A stretch of DNA of 9,573 bases. Source: Flavobacteriia bacterium. GTDB taxonomy: Bacteria; Bacteroidota; Bacteroidia; Flavobacteriales; Flavobacteriaceae. This document shows positions 1 to 5,591 of this stretch, piece by piece. The translations under genes were made by a program, and so were the position numbers. The first letter of the stretch is position 1. The number at the start of each line of letters is the position of its first letter. Where the stretch lies: NCBI GenBank assembly GCA_018500075.1, contig JAHBAN010000154.1, forward strand, positions 1 to 9,573, given 5' to 3'. The notes beneath the pieces are model-generated. The model did not search any database and had not been told where the DNA came from. It saw only the letters and a list, made by a program, of their open reading frames with translations.

Positions 1-109
1 CCTTCGGAACTGGATCGCGGGTGATTCGTTTGAACCGAATCATCGGCTTTACGAAGTGATTCGCAACCCGTTTACCCTGTTTTGGTTAGCGCTTCCTCAT
101 GAAAACGCA
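1..109. other. Spacer downstream of dnaG
   Basis: No coding region is supported here. The heptamer TGATTCG occurs at 22-28 and 57-63, and its complement CGAATCA lies between them at 36-42. The middle copy can therefore pair with either flank, giving two mutually exclusive 7-bp stems. No T-run follows on the dnaG (minus) strand, so it is not a standard intrinsic terminator. In many bacteria rpoD follows dnaG; if so here, it begins beyond the window edge. The short minus-strand frame beginning ATGATTCG near base 44 has no Shine-Dalgarno sequence and does not resemble the start of RpoD. Confidence 0.5.
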
Positions 110-2095
110 TTAATCGGACGAATCACTGTGACCAATCTGCGCCATGAGCGCCGCAAAGGCCTCACGCTCGGACTTACTGATTCGGGCGCCGTTTTTGCCG
201 AGGTCGTATTCTGTGTTGTCCTCCTGTGTGCCACTTTGGGCGCGCCCCAGCGCCGCAGCGGCCTGAGACAGGCGCCATGTCACGGCTTCGTCAGCGAGAT
301 GGGCCAGATCTTCTTCGGCTTCGGCAATTTCGGCTTTCAGCCCGCGGTGGGCTTCGAGTTTGGCCAGCTCCTCGGCCAGTGTCATGCGCACGAGGTCTTC
401 ATCCGCCGCCTCCTTGAGCGCGGGGACTATGCGCAGATGGGGGGCAGAGAGCAGGTTTTCAAGCGTCTCATAGCCCAATCTTTCAGCCGCCTCCTCATAG
501 GCCATGTCAGAAGATGTCGCCTCCAGACCGAGCACCACATGACGCAGCGCCGAAAGCTCGGGCGTGTGGCAGTCCATCCGCTCAAGCGCATAGTCAAAGT
601 CGCGCGCAAGCCGCGGGTGGCGCAACACCATCGCCAAAATAACGGTGATGCGCATCCGCTCCTGAGAGGCGTCATTGCCGGCGGCGAGATAGCTGTTTTT
701 GGTTTCGGTCAGAACCGGGGGCTGTGGCGGCTGCCAGCCGCCTTTGCCACGACTCTTTTGAAAGCCGCCCTGCCGCTGTGCGCCCCCCGAGGGCGCCCAG
801 GCCTCGCGTTTGGGGCGAAAGAGATCATAGCGCATCTCCTTGATCGCCTCGCCGTAGTGGCTGCGAATGGAAGGGTCGCGGATCAGCTTGATTTTCTCGC
901 GCAGCGCCTTGTCGAGCGCGGCCTTGCGTTCGGGGCTGTCATAGACCCGGCCCTCGGTTTCGCGCCGCCACAAGAGGCTGACCATGGGCATGGCCTCTTC
1001 AACGAGCTTGCGCACGGCCCCTGCCCCTTCGGCGCGGATCATATCATCGGGGTCTTTGCCCTCGGGCATCAGCGCAAAGCGCAGAGATTTGCCCGCCTCC
1101 AGCAGCGGCAGGGCAATATCGATCACGCGGTGCGCCGCGCGCAGGCCCGCCGTATCGCCATCCAGCGCAATCACCGGCTCATCGGCAATGCGCCAGAGCA
1201 TCTGGAGCTGATGTTCGGTGACGGCTGTGCCGAGCGGTGCGACAGAGGCCCCAAAGCCCGCCTCCGCGAGCGCGATCACATCCATATAGCCCTCGGCCAC
1301 AATCAGCGGCGCGCCCTTGCCGGCGGCCTCTCGCGCGGGGGCGTGGTTGTAGAGTGTGCGGGATTTGTCAAACAGCGGCGTTTCGGGCGAGTTGAGGTAT
1401 TTGGCGTTGTCGGCCGGGTCCATCGCGCGGCCCCCGAAGGCGATACAGCGTTTGCGGATGTCGCGGATCGGGAACATGATACGGTTGCGAAAGGTATCAT
1501 AGGGCTTGCCGCCCTTGCTGCTCGGCTTGGCGAGGCCGGCTTCTATGATCAGATCGGGGGCAACGCCCTTGCCTGTGAGGTGATCCCAGAGGTTTTGCCA
1601 GCCATCGGGGGCAAAGCCGATTTCAAAGCGCTCCTGGGTGCTGTCTTTGAGGCCGCGCTTGTCCAGATAGTCCCGCGCGGGCGCAGCGACCCCTGTCTTG
1701 AGCTGGAGGCGGTAGAACTGGACCGCGAGTTCCATCACCTTGGCCAGCTCTGTGTGTTTGTCGGCCTTTTCCTGCGCGCGCGGATCGCGCTCGGGGATCG
1801 GCATACCGGCCTCGCGGGCCAGTATTTCAACGGCCTCCATGAAGCCGACATTTTCGGTCTCTTTTATGAAAGAAATCGCATCGCCTTTGGCGTGGCAGCC
1901 AAAGCAATAATAATAGCCCTTGCGGTCATCGACATGAAAGGAGGCGGATTTTTCCTGATGAAAGGGGCATGGCGCCCACATATCGCCTTTGCCCTGATTG
2001 GACTTGCGTTGATCCCACATGACTTTGCGGCCCACGACCTGGCTGAGCGAGGTGCGGGTGCGAAGGTCGTCAAGAAATCCGGGTGGCAGCGACAT
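110..2095 (-). CDS. dnaG: DNA primase DnaG
   Basis: This 661-residue protein synthesises the RNA primers that start leading and Okazaki strands, working with the replicative helicase DnaB in the cytoplasm. The N-terminal CHC2 zinc-binding domain is complete: C43-x2-H46 and C64-x2-C67. The catalytic core carries the basic RNRIMFPI segment (203-210), followed by a TOPRIM fold with EGYMD (268-272), LDGDTAG (311-317, acidic D312 and D314) and EGKDPDD (345-351). A low-complexity G/Q/P-rich linker at about 433-462 leads into a helical C-terminal region (about 475-620) that would be the DnaB-interaction domain. Length and domain order are normal for the family. The start MSLPPGFLDDLRTRTSLSQVV matches my memory of Rhodobacterales DnaG, although only a weak ribosome-binding site precedes it. 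It ends in TAA at 110-112. A small secreted-protein gene lies 50 bp upstream on the same strand, so co-transcription is possible. Confidence 0.97.
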   Translation of the reverse strand: MSLPPGFLDDLRTRTSLSQVVGRKVMWDQRKSNQGKGDMWAPCPFHQEKSASFHVDDRKGYYYCFGCHAKGDAISFIKETENVGFMEAVEILAREAGMPIPERDPRAQEKADKHTELAKVMELAVQFYRLQLKTGVAAPARDYLDKRGLKDSTQERFEIGFAPDGWQNLWDHLTGKGVAPDLIIEAGLAKPSSKGGKPYDTFRNRIMFPIRDIRKRCIAFGGRAMDPADNAKYLNSPETPLFDKSRTLYNHAPAREAAGKGAPLIVAEGYMDVIALAEAGFGASVAPLGTAVTEHQLQMLWRIADEPVIALDGDTAGLRAAHRVIDIALPLLEAGKSLRFALMPEGKDPDDMIRAEGAGAVRKLVEEAMPMVSLLWRRETEGRVYDSPERKAALDKALREKIKLIRDPSIRSHYGEAIKEMRYDLFRPKREAWAPSGGAQRQGGFQKSRGKGGWQPPQPPVLTETKNSYLAAGNDASQERMRITVILAMVLRHPRLARDFDYALERMDCHTPELSALRHVVLGLEATSSDMAYEEAAERLGYETLENLLSAPHLRIVPALKEAADEDLVRMTLAEELAKLEAHRGLKAEIAEAEEDLAHLADEAVTWRLSQAAAALGRAQSGTQEDNTEYDLGKNGARISKSEREAFAALMAQIGHSDSSD

Positions 2096-2145
2096 CTGGC
2101 TAATATGGGGCCTGAGCGCGCGGGCGGCAAGCGCTCAAACGCCTT

Positions 2146-2463
2146 TCACTCCGGCTCAAAGGCTGTGCATTGTGCAACGAAGACAGCCGGCACATCATTG
2201 GCCTTCAGCGCCTTGCGCGGCAGCGTGTAGATATAGCCGACAAGCAGGGGGATCGCGCCCTGAAGCGCCTCCTCTGTGCTGGCTTTGATCTCGGTTTTGG
2301 CTTTGGTTTCGCTTTTGCGCTTGAGGCGCAGCGCGACCGCCTTGCTCACGATTTCCCCTTGGGCGGCACAGCGCGCTTCACGGTCCTTGGCGGTTTCGGC
2401 CGTGGCCATCGGGGCTGTGCTCAAGAGCATGAGCGCGGCTGTGAGGGGGAGCAGATGTTTCAT
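2146..2463 (-). CDS. Small secreted two-cysteine protein, unknown function
   Basis: This is a 105-residue protein of unrecognised function. Residues 1-22 form a signal peptide (positive MKH start, hydrophobic LTAALMLLSTA, ATA cleavage site before E23), so the mature protein of about 83 residues should be periplasmic. The mature part has two cysteines, C32 in the CAAQGEIV segment and C99 in FVAQC, which may form a disulfide. Between them lies a strongly basic, Lys-rich helix (about 44-60) and a hydrophobic segment with PLLVGYIYTLP (72-82). I have an impression that Rhodobacterales carry similar small proteins with paired C-x2-QG and VAQC motifs, but cannot name a family. The gene sits between the M50 protease and dnaG on the same strand. 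An AAAGAGAG purine stretch precedes the ATG, and a perfect 7+7 inverted repeat lies just beyond it. Confidence 0.75.
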   Translation of the reverse strand: MKHLLPLTAALMLLSTAPMATAETAKDREARCAAQGEIVSKAVALRLKRKSETKAKTEIKASTEEALQGAIPLLVGYIYTLPRKALKANDVPAVFVAQCTAFEPE

Positions 2464-2478
2464 GGCGACTCTCTTTCT

Positions 2479-2494
2479 GGCTGTCCTGACAGCC
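2479..2494. repeat. Perfect inverted repeat upstream of the secreted-protein gene
   Basis: GGCTGTC-CT-GACAGCC is a perfect 7-bp dyad with a 2-base centre. It lies 15 bases upstream of the ATG of the 105-residue secreted protein, directly before its purine-rich ribosome-binding stretch. The short centre fits a protein-binding site better than an RNA hairpin. No T-run follows on either strand, so it does not look like a terminator for the M50 gene. Confidence 0.4.
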
Positions 2495-2545
2495 TAGCGA
2501 AGCCGGGCGCGAGAGTCAGCGCAGAATCCGTCACAGCCGCGCGGA

Positions 2546-3223
2546 TCAGGGGCGCAGCCTCCCGCGGGCCATATGCCAATGCAGCAGGATCGGCGGCGCA
2601 AACAGCAAAAACCATCCAAAGGTCAGATAGACATAGACAAGCGCAGGCCACCAGAGCAGCGCGAAGACAAGGCCGACAGCCCCGGCGGCGCGCATGGCAA
2701 GCCCCTGCGGGAGCACCCGCAAAAAGGCAAGTTGCAACAGCTTGCCCCCGTCGAGCGGCTGCACGGGAACGAGATTGAACAGACAGAGCGCCAGATTGAG
2801 CCGCGCAAACAGCATCAGATAGCTGCCGGTGGCGTAAAGCCCGGTGGCACCGCTGGCAAAAACCCCCTCCGCCGCCAGCGAGGCCAGCGCCCAGAGCGCA
2901 AGGTTGACGAGCGGGCCGAGCGCGATGATCAGCTCCTGCCCTGCGCGCGAGGCCGGGCGCGCGTGCTCGCAAAAGCCGCCGCCGCCGTGCAGGACGATCC
3001 GTTTCACAGCCACGCCCTGGATACGGCAGCCCCAGGCATGGCCCAGCTCGTGCAGATAGATCGAGACAAAGAGCATCGCCACAAGGATAGCGACCCAGAC
3101 CAGATTGCTCAGCCCCGCAAGGAGCACCAGCACCCCCGCCAAAACAAAGAGCGACCGGCCCAGATCGACGCGCACTCCGAAGAGACCTGTGACAGAAAAA
3201 AGCGTTGGGCCGTGATGAACCAT
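2546..3223 (-). CDS. M50-family membrane zinc metalloprotease
   Basis: This 225-residue polytopic membrane protein is a site-2-type intramembrane protease. The zinc motif HELGH (58-62) sits at the end of a hydrophobic segment (about 38-57). The third zinc ligand lies in the PLDGG motif (D158), preceded by the family-typical NLVPVQ run (150-155). Further hydrophobic segments lie at about 96-118, 126-150 and 180-215, and a GPLVN motif (103-107) follows the active-site region as in family members. There is no PDZ domain, and the size matches the short minimal-core M50 group, not RseP/RasP. The start is supported by AAGGA at 3230-3234, six bases before the ATG. The substrate cannot be told from sequence; no obvious anti-sigma factor is nearby. 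It is divergent from the sirtuin gene across an 82-bp gap, and the small secreted protein follows 82 bp downstream. Confidence 0.9.
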   Translation of the reverse strand: MVHHGPTLFSVTGLFGVRVDLGRSLFVLAGVLVLLAGLSNLVWVAILVAMLFVSIYLHELGHAWGCRIQGVAVKRIVLHGGGGFCEHARPASRAGQELIIALGPLVNLALWALASLAAEGVFASGATGLYATGSYLMLFARLNLALCLFNLVPVQPLDGGKLLQLAFLRVLPQGLAMRAAGAVGLVFALLWWPALVYVYLTFGWFLLFAPPILLHWHMARGRLRP

Positions 3224-3305
3224 AGCGCATCCTTGCGCCGAAGGCCTGACAGCGACAAGCCCAAAAGACGCTGGCCTTGGCCTTGGCAGCCGCTACACTG
3301 GGGCC
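3224..3305. promoter_or_regulatory. Divergent intergenic region between M50 gene and cobB
   Basis: Both flanking genes must be transcribed outward from this 82-bp gap, so it should hold two promoters. I could not pick convincing sigma70 boxes for either. Three tandem near-identical hexamers, CTGGCC-TTGGCC-TTGGCA, lie at 3271-3288 close to the cobB start. A TACACT hexamer at 3294-3299 is only 6 bp from the cobB ATG, too near to act as a -10 box unless the mRNA is almost leaderless. Confidence 0.35.
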
Positions 3306-3989
3306 ATGAGAGAGCGGATTGTGATATTGACGGGTGCAGGCATCTCGGCGGAAAGCGGGCTGGGAACCTTTCGCGATGCAGAGGGGCTTTGGGCCAAGCA
3401 CCGCATTGAAGACGTGGCCACGCCCGAGGGCTTTGCCCGCGATCCTGCGCGGGTGCAGGCGTTTTACAATATGCGCCGCGCCGAAGCCCGCACAGCCGCG
3501 CCCAATCCGGCGCATTTTGCCCTCGCAGCGCTCGAGGCCACGCAGGATGTGCTGATCGTCACCCAGAATGTCGACACATTACACGAGCGGGCCGGCTCTC
3601 AAAACCTGCTTCATATGCACGGCAGCCTCACACAGGCGATGTGCACGAGCTGCCAGGCGCGCTGGGAGGCACCGCTGGTGATGGAAGTCTCCGACCCCTG
3701 CCCCCATTGCGGCGCAAGGCACACGCGCCCCGATATCGTCTGGTTCGGCGAGATGCCCTATGGCCTTGAGCAGATCGACGCCGCCCTGCAAAACGCCACA
3801 ATCTTTGCCGCCATCGGAACCAGCGGCACAGTCTATCCTGCGGCAGGCTTTGTCGCCGAGGCGCGCCGCCTCGGGGTGCGCACCCTCGAGTTCAATCTTG
3901 AGCCGTCAGCCGGCCAGCCCCTGTTTGACGAGCTGCGGATCGGCCCGGCCAGCGAAACCGTGCCAAACTGGGTCGCCGAAATCGCCTAG
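3306..3989 (+). CDS. cobB: Sirtuin NAD-dependent protein deacylase
   Basis: This 227-residue Sir2-family enzyme removes acyl groups from lysines using NAD+, releasing nicotinamide and O-acyl-ADP-ribose. The visible motifs, in order, are the NAD-binding GAGISAESGLGTFR (10-23), TQNVDTLHERAG (86-97), the catalytic His H105 in HMHGS, zinc cysteines C113/C116 (CTSC) and C132/C135 (CPHC), PDIVWFGE (142-149), GTSGTVYPAA (171-180) and NLEP (197-200). Y54 and R57 (Y-x-x-R) are the residues that mark class III, SIRT5/E. coli CobB-type sirtuins, which accept succinyl and malonyl groups as well as acetyl. The protein is compact, lacking the N-terminal extension of E. coli CobB. Known bacterial substrates include acetyl-CoA synthetase; none is encoded in the window. 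The ATG at 3306 has only a weak GGGG upstream. It is the sole plus-strand gene and is convergent with the copper chaperone gene. Confidence 0.95.
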   Translation: MRERIVILTGAGISAESGLGTFRDAEGLWAKHRIEDVATPEGFARDPARVQAFYNMRRAEARTAAPNPAHFALAALEATQDVLIVTQNVDTLHERAGSQNLLHMHGSLTQAMCTSCQARWEAPLVMEVSDPCPHCGARHTRPDIVWFGEMPYGLEQIDAALQNATIFAAIGTSGTVYPAAGFVAEARRLGVRTLEFNLEPSAGQPLFDELRIGPASETVPNWVAEIA

Positions 3990-4105
3990 GCCGCGCGGTT
4001 TTTTTCTTTCCAGAAATATCCCGGGGGGAGCGTCCTAAGCCCGAAGGCTTAGGACCCGGGGGGCAGCGCCCCCCGCCGGGGCGACGCCGTCAGGCGGCGC
4101 ACCCC
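3990..4105. repeat. GC-rich multi-hairpin intergenic repeat, probable bidirectional terminator
   Basis: This element begins one base after the cobB TAG and ends ten bases before the chaperone stop. It contains CCGCGCGG plus a T7 run (3991-4005); a 10-bp perfect stem (4032-4041 with 4046-4055) closed by a CGAA tetraloop; an 8-bp stem CGGGGGGC-AGC-GCCCCCCG (4057-4075); and an 8-bp stem with one mismatch (4081-4088 with 4093-4100). CCCGGGGGG occurs twice (4020-4028 and 4055-4063), so the single C-run could pair with either. I recall similar G/C-block elements with an ATATC-type segment between many Rhodobacterales genes, so it is probably a dispersed repeat; this cannot be confirmed from one copy. 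Its position between convergent genes suits transcription termination from both sides. Confidence 0.6.
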
Positions 4106-4115
4106 TCTCACAAGC

Positions 4116-4607
4116 TCAGCTGTCGCCGTCTGTCTTCATCTGGCCGTGCCCCATGCTGCCGTGCATGGGCTTGCGCTCCAGATCGACAGGCACCTCAACC
4201 ACAATATCGCCCGCCTTCTCAAAGCTCAGTGTGACGCTGACAAGGTCATCCTGCTCCATGGCCGTATTCAGCCCCATAAACATGACGTGCTGGCCGCCGC
4301 GCTGCATCAGGATCGTCTCGCCGGCCGCAATCGGAAAGCCCTCTTTGACATGGGTCATTTTCATCACGCCATTGGCGTCTTCGATATGGGTGTGCAGCTC
4401 GACACGTTTGGCGATTCCGGAGCTTGCGCCGATCAGGCGGTCATCCTCGCCGGTGTGATTCTCGATCACGATAAAGGCGGCGCCCGCCGTGGCGCTCATG
4501 CCGGCGGCACGGGCGTAGCTGTCTTTGATCATCATGCCATCGGCAAAGGCCGGCATCGCGAGGGAAACAGCGGCAACCGCCGCCATAAGGTGCGTTTTGA
4601 GAGTCAT
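4116..4607 (-). CDS. Periplasmic copper chaperone, PCu(A)C family
   Basis: This 163-residue protein belongs to the PCu(A)C family, whose members bind Cu(I) in the periplasm and deliver it to the CuA site of cytochrome oxidase. A signal peptide covers residues 1-22 (AVSLAMPAFA, cleaved before D23). The family ligands are visible as H72 and H74 in ELHTHIEDANG, M84 in VMKM, and H107-V-M109 in GGQHVMFMGL. The spacing after the first His is one residue longer than the form I remember, so either H72 or H74 could be the ligand. The C-terminal tail (about 147-157, PMHGSMGHGQM) is rich in His and Met and may be an extra copper site. I chose the ATG at 4607 over one 14 codons upstream because it gives a clean signal peptide and has AAAGG at 4615-4619, seven bases away. 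The small Cys-containing protein gene lies 61 bp upstream, probably in one operon. Confidence 0.9.
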   Translation of the reverse strand: MTLKTHLMAAVAAVSLAMPAFADGMMIKDSYARAAGMSATAGAAFIVIENHTGEDDRLIGASSGIAKRVELHTHIEDANGVMKMTHVKEGFPIAAGETILMQRGGQHVMFMGLNTAMEQDDLVSVTLSFEKAGDIVVEVPVDLERKPMHGSMGHGQMKTDGDS

Positions 4608-4668
4608 AGCTCTACCTTTCAGAGATTGAATAGAAGATGTGCTGGCCAAAAGGCCGGTCTGGAAAAGC

Positions 4669-5016
4669 TCAGAGGGGCGCGGGCGGGCCGCGCGCGCTCG
4701 CCGTCAGCAGCGCAAGGGTCGGGGCCTCTGCCGGCGGGGCAAAGCGCAGCCTCTCGCCACCCAGCATCATGTGCAGGGGGGCACTCAGCGGCGCGCAGAG
4801 GTCGGCAAAGAGCGCGAGGGCGCAATCCGGGCAGATATGGGCCGGGCCGGTTGGCGCGCCCGAGGCGTCCACCGCAACCACCAGCGGGCCGGTGCCTGTG
4901 CAGATCACGATCTCGCCGGTGGGCGTGCTCATCATGCGCGCTTCGGCCATAGCCTGCCCTGTGAGCACCAGAACGGCGACCACAAAACCGGAGATATAGG
5001 CGCGCAACTTTGTCAT
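4669..5016 (-). CDS. Small secreted Cys-containing protein, DUF2946-like, copper-linked
   Basis: This is a 115-residue protein with a signal peptide (about 1-24, hydrophobic ISGFVVAVLVLTG, cleavage near AMA). The mature part has C39 in EIVICTGTG, then H60-I-C62-P-D-C65, and C74 in ADLCAP. An ICT segment followed by an H-x-C-x2-C motif resembles the DUF2946 family, often found beside copper genes. This assignment is from memory of the pattern and is tentative. The C-P-D-C pair could bind metal or act in thiol exchange. It precedes the PCu(A)C chaperone by 61 bp on the same strand, which supports a role in periplasmic copper handling. The ATG at 5016 is chosen because an upstream ATG at 5109 would extend through the rpmB terminator and spoil the signal peptide. 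The ribosome-binding site is weak. The C-terminus (about 96-115) is Ala/Pro-rich and may be disordered. Confidence 0.75.
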   Translation of the reverse strand: MTKLRAYISGFVVAVLVLTGQAMAEARMMSTPTGEIVICTGTGPLVVAVDASGAPTGPAHICPDCALALFADLCAPLSAPLHMMLGGERLRFAPPAEAPTLALLTASARGPPAPL

Positions 5017-5064
5017 GGGCCAAGACTTAAGGGACAGCGCAAAAGTTGCAAGGGGACAAAATGA

Positions 5065-5091
5065 AACAGCCCCGCCGGCGGCAGGGCTGTT
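5065..5091 (-). terminator. Intrinsic terminator of rpmB
   Basis: The sequence folds into a 12-bp stem with one C-A mismatch and a 3-base GGC loop (AACAGCCCCGCC paired with GGCAGGGCTGTT). On the minus strand it is followed by TTTCATTTTG, a T-rich tail. It starts 36 bases after the rpmB stop, so it should end the L28 transcript and separate it from the copper pair. Confidence 0.85.
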
Positions 5092-5127
5092 CAAATACCG
5101 AAAGGTCAAAAGAGCTTGGGCCGAGGC

Positions 5128-5418
5128 TTAGGCTTCTGCTGTTTGAGCTTTGCTGATGTCTTTTTTCATTTTCAGGGCGCGGGCTGACAGCTCGGCGTCT
5201 TTGGCTTTGGCCAAAAACTTGTCCAGACCACCACGGTGATCGACAGAGCGCAGCGCGTGCGCGGAGATACGCAGTTTGAAGCCGCGGCCCAGTGTCTCGG
5301 ACTGGAGCGTCACGTCGTTCAAGTTTGGCAGAAAGCGACGGCGCGTTCTGTTTTTGGCGTGGCTCACATTGTTGCCAACCATCGGGCCTTTTCCGGTCAA
5401 TTCGCAAACGCGTGACAT
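5128..5418 (-). CDS. rpmB: 50S ribosomal protein L28
   Basis: This 96-residue protein is L28 of the large ribosomal subunit. It opens with MSRVCELTGKGPMVGNNVSHAKNR, matching the conserved L28 start (C-x-LTGK-x-P and N-x-VSHA-x-N), then RTRRRFLPNL, another family hallmark that binds 23S rRNA. The basic C-terminal part (LDKFLAKAKDAELSARALKMKK) is the longer form usual in alphaproteobacteria. The ATG is supported by GAGGA at 5426-5430, seven bases upstream. The single cysteine C5 stands alone without a zinc-binding partner. The gene appears monocistronic, with a candidate promoter at 5510-5538 and an intrinsic terminator at 5065-5091, as expected for a highly expressed ribosomal gene. Confidence 0.97.
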   Translation of the reverse strand: MSRVCELTGKGPMVGNNVSHAKNRTRRRFLPNLNDVTLQSETLGRGFKLRISAHALRSVDHRGGLDKFLAKAKDAELSARALKMKKDISKAQTAEA

Positions 5419-5509
5419 GGGTTCATCCTCATTTTAGTCTTAGAGCCGGCAATCACTGCGGCGATACAATAGGACGCCGAAAAACGGCCTCCGTGAATTC
5501 TGTTCGGTG

Positions 5510-5538
5510 TCATTAGGCGGAATCACCTGCCCCGTCAA
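5510..5538 (-). promoter_or_regulatory. Candidate sigma70 promoter of rpmB
   Basis: On the minus strand, TTGACG (5533-5538) is followed after exactly 17 bp by TAATGA (5510-5515). The -35 box matches consensus at five of six bases; the -10 box is weak. Transcription would begin near 5503, leaving a leader of about 85 bases that contains a short GCCG-AAAAA-CGGC hairpin (5476-5488). No alternative pair with proper spacing was found between the ABC gene stop and rpmB. Confidence 0.45.
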
Positions 5539-5591
5539 GCCGATAGAGGCGCTGTTTGCGCAGATTTCACCACAGCTATTGTGGCCGCTGC

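Noticed and set aside
56..2230. Plus-strand 724-residue open frame opposite dnaG
   Set aside because: It is antisense to the whole of a well-supported primase with intact zinc and TOPRIM motifs. Long antisense frames are common in GC-rich coding DNA. It has no domain I recognise.
3294..3299. TACACT as the -10 box of cobB
   Set aside because: No -35-like hexamer lies at 16-18 bp spacing, and it would leave almost no leader before the ATG.
2460..3515. Minus-strand 351-residue frame over the M50 gene and the start of cobB
   Set aside because: It overlaps the M50 protease in another frame and the 5' end of the sirtuin on the opposite strand. It is rich in Cys, Arg and Ala, as is typical of an out-of-frame read.
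5570..5584. CCACA-GCTAT-TGTGG hairpin as terminator of the ABC operon
   Set aside because: The stem is only 5 bp and has no T-run on the minus strand. I see no convincing intrinsic terminator between the ABC stop and rpmB.
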